A stretch of DNA of 64,000 bases from Taklimakanibacter lacteus (GTDB lineage Bacteria; Pseudomonadota; Alphaproteobacteria; Rhizobiales; Aestuariivirgaceae): positions 1-64,000 of the forward strand of contig QOZQ01000015.1 of NCBI GenBank assembly GCA_003576695.1, written 5' to 3'. Below the pieces are notes generated by a model. The model searched no databases. It saw only the letters and a list, made by a program, of their open reading frames with translations, and had not been told where the DNA came from. Of the stretch, positions 1-10,179 are shown in pieces (within the stretch, counting starts at the first letter, position 1; each line of letters opens with the position of its first letter). Both the position numbers and the translations under genes were made by a program.

Positions 1-18
1 CCGTTATACAATCTGTCG

Positions 19-91
19 GCATCGGAGCGCTCCTCGAATCCATCGAAGTTATTGCAGCACAACAACTTTCGCTGATTCGGCGCTCCGATGC
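19..91. repeat. 12-bp inverted repeat at the left edge
   Basis: The arms GCATCGGAGCGC (19-30) and GCGCTCCGATGC (80-91) are perfect reverse complements separated by 49 bases. The left arm also runs into a 10-bp palindrome (24-33), and the right arm is followed by a second copy of GCGCTCC. No open reading frame is supported in 1-150. The repeat could be a palindromic repetitive element cut by the window edge or a protein-binding site; nothing here decides between them. Confidence 0.55.
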
Positions 92-150
92 GCTCCTTAG
101 TTTGAGAAATCCGGGCTAAGCGATCTTGCCAGTGCGACGACAATCGCATC

Positions 151-492
151 TTACTCTGGGGCAATGACGGTGAGACCCGCCGTTCCCGTACGGTCCTCGA
201 TCTCCACCACCCAGAAATCGGGATCGAACTTCGCCATTTTCTCGATGAAGCGCGTCACTTCCGTTGCCTGCGTGACCGGCGGCACGGTTTCGGCCCATAG
301 GCGCTCGCCCGCCTCATCTATGGCCGAACCGGGCGGCGGCCCCAGGAGCTTCACCGTGCCATCAAGACGATTGATGACGATATAGATGGCGCCCGCTTCG
401 GCGGCACCCTTGCGCAGCACGGCGCCGAACAGGCCGGCAACAAAGCAGCGGCGCAGGAGAGCATGCACCCAGATTTCGGACTTGAGCCGCAT
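151..492 (-). CDS. DUF1491 family protein
   Basis: 113-residue protein opening MRLKSEIWV with the conserved core in which an R/C-rich helix (LLRRCFVAGLFGAVLRKG) leads into GAIYIVINRLDGTVKLLGP, then a C-terminal strand WVVEIEDR. This layout is typical of DUF1491, a small soluble family of unknown function largely confined to Alphaproteobacteria. The ATG at 492 overlaps the stop of the upstream peptidoglycan-binding gene (TGATG), so the two are probably co-translated. A TTG one codon earlier is possible but would only add one residue. Function unknown; the family call is from memory of conserved residues. Confidence 0.8.
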   Translation of the reverse strand: MRLKSEIWVHALLRRCFVAGLFGAVLRKGAAEAGAIYIVINRLDGTVKLLGPPPGSAIDEAGERLWAETVPPVTQATEVTRFIEKMAKFDPDFWVVEIEDRTGTAGLTVIAPE

Positions 493-1190
493 CAATTGGC
501 GGTGGTGGTGCTGCGCGAACTCATCTTCTCGAGCTCGGCGATCAGCGTGGCGCTGATATCGCCGGTCGGCGCGATGCCGCGGTCGTGCTCGAATTTGAGA
601 ATGGCGGCGCGCGTCTGCCGGCCCAGCTGACCATTGATGGCGCCGGGCTCATAGCCGAGCTCGGCCAGGCCGACCTGCACGCGCGTCACGGTGTCGACCG
701 CCTTGGCCGCGGGCAATGCGCGGGGAGTGGGCGAGTTGGGCGTGACTTCCGTCATGTTCACCGCATCGGCGATCTGGCGGGTATAGCGGATATGCTCGAT
801 CAGATCGGTGGTGGCGGCGCCGGTTTCATCCAGGCCATTGGCGCGCTGATAGGCGATGATGGCGAGCTTGGTGCGCCGGCCGGAGACGCCATCGACCTGG
901 CCGCTATAGAGGCCGGACGCGGCCAGCTCGCGCTGCACGCTCTCCACGGTCGGATCGTAGCGCAAAGTGACGGTGCCGGCCTGACCCTGGCCGGCGTCTA
1001 CGGTCACACGGGTCGAGCCGGTGATGGGATCGGCATCCAAGATGGCCGGGTTGCCGGCAAGGCCCGCCTGCGGCGCAGTCCGGGTCAAGGTATTGTAGAC
1101 GATCGCGACCGAGAGCACGGCCACCGTCAGCCCGACCACGATGGTCGAGGCGCCCAGACGCGGCGCATCGTCTTCTTCATTCTCACTCAT
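492..1190 (-). CDS. membrane-anchored peptidoglycan-binding protein with two PG_binding_1 domains
   Basis: 232 residues: an acidic cytoplasmic start (SENEEDDAP), one membrane segment at about 14-33, then two peptidoglycan-binding helical repeats at about 80-140 (VESVQRELAASGLYSG through a conserved TKLAIIAYQ) and 165-225 (VTRVQVGLAELGYEPG through TRAAILKFE). This predicts a periplasmic protein anchored in the inner membrane that contacts cell-wall peptidoglycan. No catalytic domain is present. It is first in a two-gene unit with the DUF1491 gene, whose start overlaps its stop. The 300 bases upstream (1191-1494) separate it from the divergent DUF5330 gene and must hold both promoters; no clear consensus boxes were seen there. 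Confidence 0.85.
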   Translation of the reverse strand: MSENEEDDAPRLGASTIVVGLTVAVLSVAIVYNTLTRTAPQAGLAGNPAILDADPITGSTRVTVDAGQGQAGTVTLRYDPTVESVQRELAASGLYSGQVDGVSGRRTKLAIIAYQRANGLDETGAATTDLIEHIRYTRQIADAVNMTEVTPNSPTPRALPAAKAVDTVTRVQVGLAELGYEPGAINGQLGRQTRAAILKFEHDRGIAPTGDISATLIAELEKMSSRSTTTAN

Positions 1191-1494
1191 TCAACGCCGG
1201 ACCCAACTCGAAAACCTGCCACCTGCCGGCTGAGCGCCGGCCCCCGCTTTGTCCCGCATCATGCATCCGAGATGCTTAATATCGGGTTGTTTCACTCTCC
1301 GGGCGCACGCCCGATGCCCTTGCGTGGGTAAGGCGTCATCGTTTCCGGATGGTTAATGAAATACTTAAATTTTGCCGAAACTTAGACTCAAATCGCAGTG
1401 CCGGTCTTCAACCCGAAGAAAGACCGCAGCGCTATTCCAGTAAACCCATAGTGGCGCGTGATCGGATCACACGCCGGGACAAGGGGACCCGGAA

Positions 1495-1923
1495 ATGCGC
1501 ATCTTTCGTACGATATTCTTCCTGGGCGTCGCGGCCTATTTCCTGCCGTCGCCGCCCGAGAACCGCACCGTCGCCGTCGATGCCGGCAGCGAACCGGCCG
1601 CCACCGAATATCTCACGGCCGCCGTCTCGACCTTCGCCGACATGCGCGGCTTCTGCGCCCGCCAGGCCGCGGTCTGCGACACCGCGCATTATCTTGCGGT
1701 GAAGCTCGAGGGCAAGGCCAAATACAGCATCGAGCTCATCTATGAGTGGGCGCGCGAGTCAAATGGCGCGGCATTGCCGCTGCAGGCGGCCGACAGCGAT
1801 CGCGTGCCGGCCAGCGGCTTCGCCTCTGCCGGCGACGAAACCCGGGTCACCGGGCAGAACACGCTTCAGCTCGAGGACCTGATTCCCGAATGGCGGGCGC
1901 CGAAATCCGCCGGCCAGGGCTGA
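1495..1923 (+). CDS. DUF5330-like protein with N-terminal membrane or signal segment
   Basis: 142 residues. The N-terminus MRIFRTIFFLGVAAYFLPS is a short hydrophobic anchor or signal, followed by a region with VSTFADMRGFCARQAAVCDTA and a helix KLEGKAKYSIELIYEWA. The paired cysteines and the helix resemble DUF5330 proteins of rhizobia. The tail after residue 85 is polar and low in complexity. The start is supported by a good ribosome site (AAGGGGACC) 5-10 bases upstream. It is divergent from the peptidoglycan-binding gene. Envelope location is inferred; biochemical role is unknown. Confidence 0.65.
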   Translation: MRIFRTIFFLGVAAYFLPSPPENRTVAVDAGSEPAATEYLTAAVSTFADMRGFCARQAAVCDTAHYLAVKLEGKAKYSIELIYEWARESNGAALPLQAADSDRVPASGFASAGDETRVTGQNTLQLEDLIPEWRAPKSAGQG

Positions 1924-2047
1924 GATCACGATCAGTTTTGCCTTCAAAGCCGGGCGCGGACCGGTCTCTCGCGCGCTTGAGATTATGCCGCCAAACGCCT
2001 ATCTGAACTGCATATTGCACCCGGTCGCGCGCGACAAGGCGAGGTTC

Positions 2048-2482
2048 ATGGCGGATACGATCGCTACACTGAAGGAAGACTTTTCCCTGATCGACGATTG
2101 GGAAGACCGTTATCGCTATGTGATCGAGCTCGGGCGGGCCTTGCCGACGCTCGCCGAGGCCGAGCGCACGCCGCGCAACAAGGTCCAGGGCTGCGCCAGC
2201 CAGGTATGGATCGCCGCGCATGAAAGCAGGAACGGCCGCGAGCCGGTCCTGTCCTTCACCGGCGACAGCGATGCCCTCATCGTCAAGGGTCTCATCGCCA
2301 TCATCTTCCGGCTGTTCTCCGGCCGGCCGGCATCCGAGATCCTCGCCACCGATGCTGGTGCGCTGCTCGACGAGCTGGACCTCAGGGAGCATCTGACGCC
2401 GCAACGCTCGAACGGCGTGGCGTCGATGGTGGCGCGCATCAAGACCGATGCCAAAGCGGCGCTGGAGCATCAGACCACCTGA
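2048..2482 (+). CDS. sufE: SufE family cysteine desulfuration protein
   Basis: 144 residues, the normal SufE length. SufE takes persulfide sulfur from the cysteine desulfurase SufS onto a conserved cysteine and passes it to the Fe-S scaffold. The active-site motif NKVQGCASQVW is present (Cys49), preceded by the helix DDWEDRYRYVIELGRALP and followed by GLIAIIFRLFSGR, both typical. The start at 2048 was preferred over an ATG 63 bases upstream because SufE proteins begin at about this point and an AAGGCGAGG lies in front. It stands apart from any suf operon here, as is common in this order. It is convergent with the following BA14K-like gene, only 11 bases apart. Confidence 0.92.
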   Translation: MADTIATLKEDFSLIDDWEDRYRYVIELGRALPTLAEAERTPRNKVQGCASQVWIAAHESRNGREPVLSFTGDSDALIVKGLIAIIFRLFSGRPASEILATDAGALLDELDLREHLTPQRSNGVASMVARIKTDAKAALEHQTT

Positions 2483-2493
2483 TCTGATCGCGA

Positions 2494-2922
2494 CTACCTG
2501 AACGGGCTGTCGCAGAAACGGGTGCGGCCGTCATAGGTCACATAGGTATTCGTCGCCACCGCATAGGACTTGTAGCGCGCGAGGCACCAGCGCACATGCT
2601 CGCTGCGCGCCTGCGGCTGGTCGCCATTGAAATTTCCGGTCTTTCCCGCCGGTGCGCTGCCCAGCGGTCGCGTGGCGTCGGTCGATGAGCCGAAATCGAA
2701 GGGCTTCGCCTTGATGCCCGATCTGTAGCGGTCCTGATTGCGCTCGTTGTAAAGATCGTTCGGCGAGCGATAGGGGTCGGAGCGGCGCAGATCCGGACCG
2801 AACAGCCTCTGCTTCCCGCCACAGGTGCTGTAGAGGCAGGGATCGGCCTTCGCAGGGGGAGGGTCGACGAAAGAGGCCGCGCCCAACACCAGCCCTATGA
2901 GACTCAGGATGACAAAACGCAT
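2494..2922 (-). CDS. secreted BA14K-like protein
   Basis: 142 residues with a cleavable signal peptide (MRFVILSLIGLVLGAASFV, likely cut after PAKA) and a mature region low in hydrophobic residues. The C-terminal segment HVRWCLARYKSYAVATNTYV with a final FC matches the BA14K pattern (HVxWCxxRYxSYxxxTNTYxxYDGxxxxC), an exported family of rhizobia and Brucella. An extra cysteine pair in LYSTCGG near the new N-terminus could form a disulfide. The start at 2922 gives a proper signal peptide; an upstream ATG at 2973 would put 17 polar residues before it. Function unproven. Confidence 0.75.
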   Translation of the reverse strand: MRFVILSLIGLVLGAASFVDPPPAKADPCLYSTCGGKQRLFGPDLRRSDPYRSPNDLYNERNQDRYRSGIKAKPFDFGSSTDATRPLGSAPAGKTGNFNGDQPQARSEHVRWCLARYKSYAVATNTYVTYDGRTRFCDSPFR

Positions 2923-3019
2923 GGCGCTTTCCGGTTCGGGACCGATGGGTTCGCCCCTCCATATGGGTCTCAAGATGACAGGTTCAACCGCGATCGGTCT
3001 TGATTGCCGGCGAGTGTCC

Positions 3020-3532
3020 TCAGCGCGCCGCGGCGAGCTTCTCTTCGATCGTCTCGAAGACTTCCGAGCCCGGCAGGAAGGCGTCGTAGCACAGGATCAT
3101 GCCGACCCGGTCGCCGCCATGGGTCAAGGGCAGCTTGAGCCAGAACTGCACAAGGTGCTCCTTCTGGGTGCGCGGTCCCCTGACGACGCCCTGCGCCGGC
3201 TTGCCTTCTTCGGCGATGCGGTGATAGGCGGCGAGCCAGTAATCGCGCTTGTCGCCCCAGTCGAGCTCATCGAGATAGAGCCCGGTCGTCTCGCAGTCAT
3301 GCACGTCGCGCAGCCGCGTCCCGGCGAGGCGGACGCGGTAGCGCTCGCCCGGCATCTCGACCTCGATCAGGCTGATATTGGGCAGCAGCCGCGGAATATG
3401 GGCAGGACTGATATCGCGCTTGTCGGGCATCAGGCGCCCGGCCGCTTTCAGCAGCCAGTATTCATAGAGCTGGCGGTGTTCCGGGATGATCAACTGCGCC
3501 TTGAAGGCGGCATTTCCCTGACCCTTCGCCAT
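3020..3532 (-). CDS. PAS domain-containing protein (PAS_5 family)
   Basis: 170 residues. It matches the stand-alone PAS_5 proteins of Alphaproteobacteria: the opening YEYWLLKAAGRLMPDKRDI, then IPRLLPNISLIEVE, the fold-defining RYRVRLAGTRLRDVHDCETTG, and a closing strand with VGMILCYDAFLP. These are single-domain sensory modules with no output domain, thought to bind a small ligand or a partner protein. The start has a strong AAAGGGG site immediately upstream. It lies upstream of nothing obvious and downstream of mucR on the same strand, 120 bases away. Confidence 0.8.
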   Translation of the reverse strand: MAKGQGNAAFKAQLIIPEHRQLYEYWLLKAAGRLMPDKRDISPAHIPRLLPNISLIEVEMPGERYRVRLAGTRLRDVHDCETTGLYLDELDWGDKRDYWLAAYHRIAEEGKPAQGVVRGPRTQKEHLVQFWLKLPLTHGGDRVGMILCYDAFLPGSEVFETIEEKLAAAR

Positions 3533-3655
3533 ATCCCCTTTCCGTCGCTTCCGAATCGCCAGCCCGGCACCTGTCGGCTGTTATGAATCCGGGTCGGATG
3601 CGCCGCAAGAGTCCAAATATGGAACTCGCGGAAAAGTCATGGCAGCAGTGAGCGG

Positions 3656-4072
3656 TCAGCGGCGGGCGGCGCGGTTCTGGCCGAGGCCGATCTTCTTGGC
3701 AAGACTCGAGCGCGCTTCGGCGTAGCTGGGCGCCACCATCGGATAGTCGAGCGGCAGGCCCCATTTCTCGCGATACTGCTCGGGCGAAAGATCATAGTGC
3801 GTGCGCAGATGGCGCTTCAGCGACTTGAACTTCTTGCCGTCCTCAAGACAAACGATGTAGTCGGGCGTGACCGACTTGCGCACCGGCACGGCCGGCTTCA
3901 GTTCGACAACATCCGGCATCTTGACCTCCGCCGCGCCCTGCGTGGCGCTCGCCAGAGACTGGTAGATGTTGGCGATCAGTTTTGGCAGATCGGCCTGGGG
4001 GACGGTGTTGTTGCCCACATAAGCCGCCACAATATCAGCCGTCAGCTCGACAAGATTGCCTTTTTCCTGCAT
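3656..4072 (-). CDS. mucR: MucR/Ros family zinc-finger transcriptional regulator
   Basis: 138 residues, family length. N-terminal oligomerisation helices ([29 protein letters not shown]) are followed by the prokaryotic zinc-finger block: [22 protein letters not shown] with the first zinc cysteine, then [18 protein letters not shown] with the His pair, ending in a basic tail [15 protein letters not shown]. MucR proteins are H-NS-like silencers binding AT-rich promoters in rhizobia, Brucella and Caulobacter. The upstream 186 bases (4073-4258) are AT-rich compared with the surroundings, which fits autoregulation, a known habit of the family. Confidence 0.92.
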   Translation of the reverse strand: MQEKGNLVELTADIVAAYVGNNTVPQADLPKLIANIYQSLASATQGAAEVKMPDVVELKPAVPVRKSVTPDYIVCLEDGKKFKSLKRHLRTHYDLSPEQYREKWGLPLDYPMVAPSYAEARSSLAKKIGLGQNRAARR

Positions 4073-4258
4073 TGGATTTGCCCCGGTTCCGGTGCAGTTT
4101 TATTTCATCAATTGTCAGATGAATCAATAGATCGGCAGCGTGAGTTTTTTACACCGACCAGACGGTCAACAACGAAAAGAAGCCTATTTCGCCGGGATTA
4201 TTCACCCGAAGCAAAATTCGTCACGCTACTGATTATGTACCTGCCGCACCCGGCGGAC

Positions 4259-5812
<1,554 letters not shown>

Positions 5813-6035
5813 GCCGGGCCCTGGTCTCCTTGTCAGAATCGTCATTAAAGCCGGTGAAGCGTCTAAATCTGCTTAAACCCTTGGAAAAAGCGATCCGGAA
5901 ACCATTTGTCCATGATGTTATGCTTAACGCCTGGTTACCGATCCGTTCCCTGGCAGCCGATTTGCGGCCGAAGGCCCGGCCGTCTATTCTCGCCGGATTC
6001 CCCACTGAAGCCCTATCCATAAAAGACGAAGTGAC

Positions 6036-8135
6036 ATGAACAAACATGAGACGATCGTTCCGCCGCGCGCGGAGAGGCGACAGCATGCCGATACCCGCCA
6101 TGGCGTGACCCGCAGCGATGACTATGCCTGGCTCAAGGCCGACAACTGGCAGACGGTGATGCAGGATCCCTCCGTCCTCCCGGCCGACATCCGCAACTAT
6201 CTCGAGGCCGAGAACACCTATACCGAGCACGCCATGGCCGGTACCAAGGCGCTGCAGGAGCGCCTGTTCCGCGAGATGAAGGGGCGCATCAAGGAGGACG
6301 ATTCGAGCGTGCCGGCGCCCGACGGCGCCTATGCCTATTATTCGAGCTTCGTCACCGGGGCGCAGCATCCGCGCTATTGCCGCAAGGCACGCGATCTTTC
6401 AGGCCCGGAGCAGATCCTGGTCGATGGCACCGTCGAGGCCGGGACCAAGCCCTTCTTCGATTTCGGCGGCTTCTCGATATCGCCCGATCACCGGCTGCTC
6501 GCCTGGTCGTCGGACGACAAGGGCTCGGAGTTCTTCCGCATCCAGATCCGCGATCTCGCTACGGCCAGGGAGCTCCCCGATGTGATCGAGAATACCGGCG
6601 GCGGCGCCAGCTGGGCCGCCGACGGCAAGAGCTTCCTCTATACCCAGCAGGACGAGCATCATCGCCCGTTGAAGATATTCCGCCATGTGCTGGGCAGCGC
6701 CGCCAGCGCCGATGTCCTGGTCTATGAAGAGAAGGACACGGGCTTCTTCGCCGGCGTCGGCAAGACGCAATCCGACCGCTTCTTCGTCATAGACACGCAT
6801 GACCATGAAACCTCGGAAGCCTATCTGATCGACGCCGCGACGCCCGATGCGGCGCCGCGCCTCATCGCCCGGCGCCAGAGCGCGATCGAATATGACGTCG
6901 AGCATTGGGAAGACCTGCTCATCATCCGCACCAATGCCGATGGGGCGGAAGACTTCAAGATCGTCACCGCCCCGATCGACCGGCCGAACGCTGAGAACTG
7001 GCGCGACCTCGTGCCTTATCGCGCCGGCTGCCTGGTGCTCGCCATCGTCACCCTCAAATCCTGGCTCATCCGGCTCGAGCGCGAGAACGGCCTGCCGCGC
7101 ATCGTGGTGCGCGAGATGGCGACGGGCGCCGAACATGAAATCGCCTTCGCCGAGGAGGCCTATGCGCTGGGCTTCGGGCAGATGCTCGAATATGACACCG
7201 ACATCCTGCGCTTCAGCTATTCGTCGATGACGACGCCGGCCGAGATCTATGACTACGACATGCGCAACCGCACGCGGGTGATGAGGAAGCGCCAGGAAGT
7301 GCCATCGGGCCACGATCCGAAGAACTATGTCACGCGGCGCATCCAGGCGCCGGCGCATGACGGCGAGACCGTGCCGGTGACGCTGCTCTATCGCAAGGAC
7401 ACGCCCCTCGACGGCTCGGCGCCCCTATGGCTCTATGGCTATGGCTCCTATGGCATCACCATTCCGGCCGGTTTCAACACCAATATCCTGTCGCTTGTCG
7501 ACCGCGGCTTCATCTATGCCATCGCCCATATCCGCGGCGGGCAGGACAAGGGCTATCGCTGGTACACGGACGGCAAGCGCGAGAAGAAAGAGAACACCTT
7601 CCGCGACTTCATCTCGGCGGCGCGCCATCTGATCGATGCGGGCTTCACCCGCAAGGCCGAGATCGTGGCGCAAGGTGGCTCGGCCGGCGGCATGCTGATG
7701 GGGGCCGTCGCCAATATGGCGCCGGAACTGTTCAAGGCGATCATCGCCGAAGTTCCCTTCGTCGATGTGCTCACCACCATGCTCGACGACACGCTGCCCC
7801 TGACGCCCCCCGAATGGACGGAGTGGGGCAATCCGATCGCCAGCAAGGAATTCTACGACATCATCGCCGCCTATTCGCCCTATGACAATGTGGCGGCAAA
7901 GGACTATCCCCATATCCTCGCAGTGGGCGGGCTCACCGATCCGCGCGTGACCTATTGGGAGCCGGCGAAATGGGTGGCGCGCCTGCGCGACCGCAAGAGC
8001 GACCAGAACCTGCTGCTGCTCAAGACCCAGATGGAAGCTGGCCATGGCGGCGCGCCCGGCCGCTTCGACCGGCTGAAGGAAGTGGCGCTCGTCTATGCGT
8101 TCGGACTGATGATGAGCGGGAAGGCTGGCGGATAA
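6036..8135 (+). CDS. ptrB: oligopeptidase B (S9 family serine peptidase)
   Basis: 699 residues, matching oligopeptidase B, which cuts short peptides after Arg/Lys in the cytoplasm or periplasm. There is an N-terminal seven-bladed propeller (about 60-410; blade strands such as SPDHRLLAWSSDDKGSEFF) and a C-terminal alpha/beta hydrolase. The catalytic triad is readable: Ser549 in GGSAGGML, Asp635 in GGLTDPRV, and His670 in AGHGGAPGR. The RVTYWEPAKW segment is also typical of the family. No signal peptide. It is transcribed alone, divergent from the DUF2336 gene, with about 200 bases between them. Confidence 0.95.
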   Translation: MNKHETIVPPRAERRQHADTRHGVTRSDDYAWLKADNWQTVMQDPSVLPADIRNYLEAENTYTEHAMAGTKALQERLFREMKGRIKEDDSSVPAPDGAYAYYSSFVTGAQHPRYCRKARDLSGPEQILVDGTVEAGTKPFFDFGGFSISPDHRLLAWSSDDKGSEFFRIQIRDLATARELPDVIENTGGGASWAADGKSFLYTQQDEHHRPLKIFRHVLGSAASADVLVYEEKDTGFFAGVGKTQSDRFFVIDTHDHETSEAYLIDAATPDAAPRLIARRQSAIEYDVEHWEDLLIIRTNADGAEDFKIVTAPIDRPNAENWRDLVPYRAGCLVLAIVTLKSWLIRLERENGLPRIVVREMATGAEHEIAFAEEAYALGFGQMLEYDTDILRFSYSSMTTPAEIYDYDMRNRTRVMRKRQEVPSGHDPKNYVTRRIQAPAHDGETVPVTLLYRKDTPLDGSAPLWLYGYGSYGITIPAGFNTNILSLVDRGFIYAIAHIRGGQDKGYRWYTDGKREKKENTFRDFISAARHLIDAGFTRKAEIVAQGGSAGGMLMGAVANMAPELFKAIIAEVPFVDVLTTMLDDTLPLTPPEWTEWGNPIASKEFYDIIAAYSPYDNVAAKDYPHILAVGGLTDPRVTYWEPAKWVARLRDRKSDQNLLLLKTQMEAGHGGAPGRFDRLKEVALVYAFGLMMSGKAGG

Positions 8136-8147
8136 TTTCGGTCATCG

Positions 8148-8435
8148 TCACTCCTCCGTCGCGGGCGGCCACTGCCGGGCAGCATGCAGGACGCGGAGGA
8201 TGCGGACCGTCTCGCCGTCCATGTCATAGATCAGGACATAGTTCGGCCGTATGACCAGCTCGCGCGTTGACGGAACACGGCCCGGCCGGCCGGCCATGGG
8301 ATGCCTCATGAGCTGGTCGGCGCGTCGCGAGAATTGCTCATCGAGTTCGAGCGCCGCGCGGGGATTGTCCGCTTCGATAAAGTCGTAGATCGCTTCCCGG
8401 TCAGCCACCGCTGCGCCCGTCCAGAGAAGTTTCAC
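8148..8435 (-). CDS. RelE/ParE superfamily toxin
   Basis: 95 residues with the fold and signature of the ParE/RelE group: MKLLWTGAAVADREAIYDFIE at the start, a helix with RADQLMRHPMAGRPGR, then strands ending in VRILRVLHAARQWP. The closing ILRVLHAARQWP is the strongest family mark. These toxins either cut mRNA at the ribosome (RelE) or poison gyrase (ParE); the sequence alone does not say which. It follows its likely antitoxin after five bases, so the pair is one operon. Confidence 0.88.
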   Translation of the reverse strand: MKLLWTGAAVADREAIYDFIEADNPRAALELDEQFSRRADQLMRHPMAGRPGRVPSTRELVIRPNYVLIYDMDGETVRILRVLHAARQWPPATEE

Positions 8436-8440
8436 GCTAG

Positions 8441-8722
8441 CTATCTACCGAGCTTTCGATGTGTCTCGGCGCGGCGCCTGGCGAATTTCGCCTCGACCTC
8501 CTCACCAGCTATCAGGTCTCCTGATTTCGCCGAGTCGAGACCGGCCTGCACTTGCCGCCGAAACCATGAGTCGTAATCCGCCTGATCCCTCTGTCTCTTC
8601 ACATAGTCGCGCATGAAACTGCGCAGCAATTGCGCACTGGTTTGATCCTGCGCTTTCGCGGCCTCGCCGAAAGCGACTTTCAGATCTTCCTCAACGCGGA
8701 ATGTGAACGTGGCATCCGGCAT
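8441..8722 (-). CDS. antitoxin of the RelE/ParE pair (ribbon-helix-helix type)
   Basis: 93 residues. The N-terminal segment ATFTFRVEEDLKVAFGEAAKA with TSAQLLRSFMRDYV has the strand-helix-helix plan of RHH DNA-binding antitoxins, and the charged C-terminal half (VEAKFARRRAETHRKLGR) would wrap the toxin. The ATG at 8722 was chosen because it starts exactly at the RHH strand; an ATG at 8866 would add 48 unrelated residues and cover the promoter. An 8-bp inverted repeat just upstream (8732-8761) is a likely operator for autoregulation. Confidence 0.82.
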   Translation of the reverse strand: MPDATFTFRVEEDLKVAFGEAAKAQDQTSAQLLRSFMRDYVKRQRDQADYDSWFRRQVQAGLDSAKSGDLIAGEEVEAKFARRRAETHRKLGR

Positions 8723-8731
8723 GGCAAACTC

Positions 8732-8761
8732 TGTGTTACGGCGCACATATAATGTAACACA
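8732..8761. promoter_or_regulatory. candidate operator of the toxin-antitoxin operon
   Basis: TGTGTTAC (8732-8739) and GTAACACA (8754-8761) are perfect inverted copies 14 bases apart, 10 bases upstream of the antitoxin start, with the AT-rich CATATAAT between them. Position and symmetry fit binding by a dimeric RHH antitoxin that represses its own operon. No experimental support. Confidence 0.55.
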
Positions 8762-8805
8762 CACGGAAAGCGAACGCAAACGGCCTTCATTTCTCTCCTT
8801 TGTAT

Positions 8806-10179
8806 CTACGATGCCGCGCGCAGCGACGTGGCGCCGGCGGTGAGCCCCGCCAGGAAGCGCCGGCACCAGGAGGCGGCGCTGTCCTGCTCGATCCGGCTCA
8901 TCAAAGCGAGCCAGCGGGCATGGCGCTCCTCCTTCGGCATCGTCAGGCCCTGATGGATCGCCTCGGCCACCGCACTCGTGTCATGCGGATTGACGATGAG
9001 CGCCGCATCGAGGCTCGCCGCGGCGCCGGCAAAGCGTGACAGCACCAGGACGCCCGGATCCTCCTCGTCCTGGGCGGCGACATATTCCATCGCCACCAGA
9101 TTCATCCCGTCGCGCAAGGGCGTGACGAGGCCGATGGCCGCCATGCGGAAAAAGCCGGCCAGCAGCCGGCGCGACAGGCCATGGGTCATGTAGCGCAGCG
9201 GCACCCAGTCGAATTCGGCATATTTGCCGTTGATCTTGCCGGTGAGCCGGTCGAGGCTCTTCTTCAGTTCGCGGTATTCCGAGACATCCTCGCGCGAACG
9301 CGGCGCCACCTGCAGGAAGCTGATCTTCTCGCGATACTCGGCATGGGTCGCGAGCAGCTCCGAATAGGCCTCGAAGCGTTGCGGCAAACCTTTCGAATAA
9401 TCGAGCCGATCGGCGCCGATGATCAGCTTGCGGCCGACGAGACTGTGCTTGAGCCGGTGCGATTCCGCCGTCATGCGCGATGTCTTCGCCATTTTGGCGA
9501 AGGCCTTGCCGTCAATGCCGACCGGGATCGCCACTGATGCGGCCATCGCATGCGCCTGCTCCTTGCCCGCCAGGAACTTGCGCGCGCAGCCGGCGAAATT
9601 CTCGCGGTCCTCCTCGGTCTGGAATCCGGTGAGATCATAGGCGGCGAGATCGGTGATGAGCTCGCGCGCCGGCGGCAGGATGTCGATGACCGAGGGCGGC
9701 GGAAAGGGAATATGGATGAAAAAGCCGATCCGCTGGGTGATGCCTGCCTCGCGCAAAGCGCGGCCGAGCGGGATCAGGTGATAGTCCTGGACCCAGATGA
9801 CGTCATCGGGGCGCAGCAGCGGCTTGAGCGCCTCGGCGAATTTTCCATTGGTGGCGCGATAGCCCCTGTACTCCTCGCGCGAAAAGGCGACGAGGCCGGT
9901 ACGGTAATGCAGCAGCGGCCACAGGCTGCGATTAGAGAAACCGGCATAGTAGTCGCGATATTCCGCCTCGCTCAGATCGATGGTCGCGAAAGTGGTGGCG
10001 CCGCGCGTCGCCATGGCGGGCTGGACGATGAGCGTCTCGGCCCGTCGGCCCGACCAGCCGAACCACAGCACCTCGCCCTTCAGGGCCTCTTCGAGCACGA
10101 CCGCAAGACCGCCTGCCTGCTGCTCGCGTTTCCGGGCCGGCACTGGCACGCGGTTGGAGACGATCACGAGACGCGCCAT
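8806..10179 (-). CDS. otsA: trehalose-6-phosphate synthase (GT20)
   Basis: 457 residues. Joins UDP-glucose and glucose-6-phosphate to trehalose-6-phosphate in the cytoplasm. Family marks in order: MARLVIVSNRVP at the N-terminus, GWSGR, the active-site VWVQDYHLIPLGRALR, IGFFIHIPFPP, the nucleotide-sugar loop GADRLDYSKGL, PLRDGMNLVAMEYVA and GVLVLSRFAGAA. The start at 10179 gives the standard N-terminus; it overlaps the end of the GH15 gene by 16 bases. The order otsB, GH15, otsA with overlapping ends implies one transcript. Confidence 0.95.
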   Translation of the reverse strand: MARLVIVSNRVPVPARKREQQAGGLAVVLEEALKGEVLWFGWSGRRAETLIVQPAMATRGATTFATIDLSEAEYRDYYAGFSNRSLWPLLHYRTGLVAFSREEYRGYRATNGKFAEALKPLLRPDDVIWVQDYHLIPLGRALREAGITQRIGFFIHIPFPPPSVIDILPPARELITDLAAYDLTGFQTEEDRENFAGCARKFLAGKEQAHAMAASVAIPVGIDGKAFAKMAKTSRMTAESHRLKHSLVGRKLIIGADRLDYSKGLPQRFEAYSELLATHAEYREKISFLQVAPRSREDVSEYRELKKSLDRLTGKINGKYAEFDWVPLRYMTHGLSRRLLAGFFRMAAIGLVTPLRDGMNLVAMEYVAAQDEEDPGVLVLSRFAGAAASLDAALIVNPHDTSAVAEAIHQGLTMPKEERHARWLALMSRIEQDSAASWCRRFLAGLTAGATSLRAAS

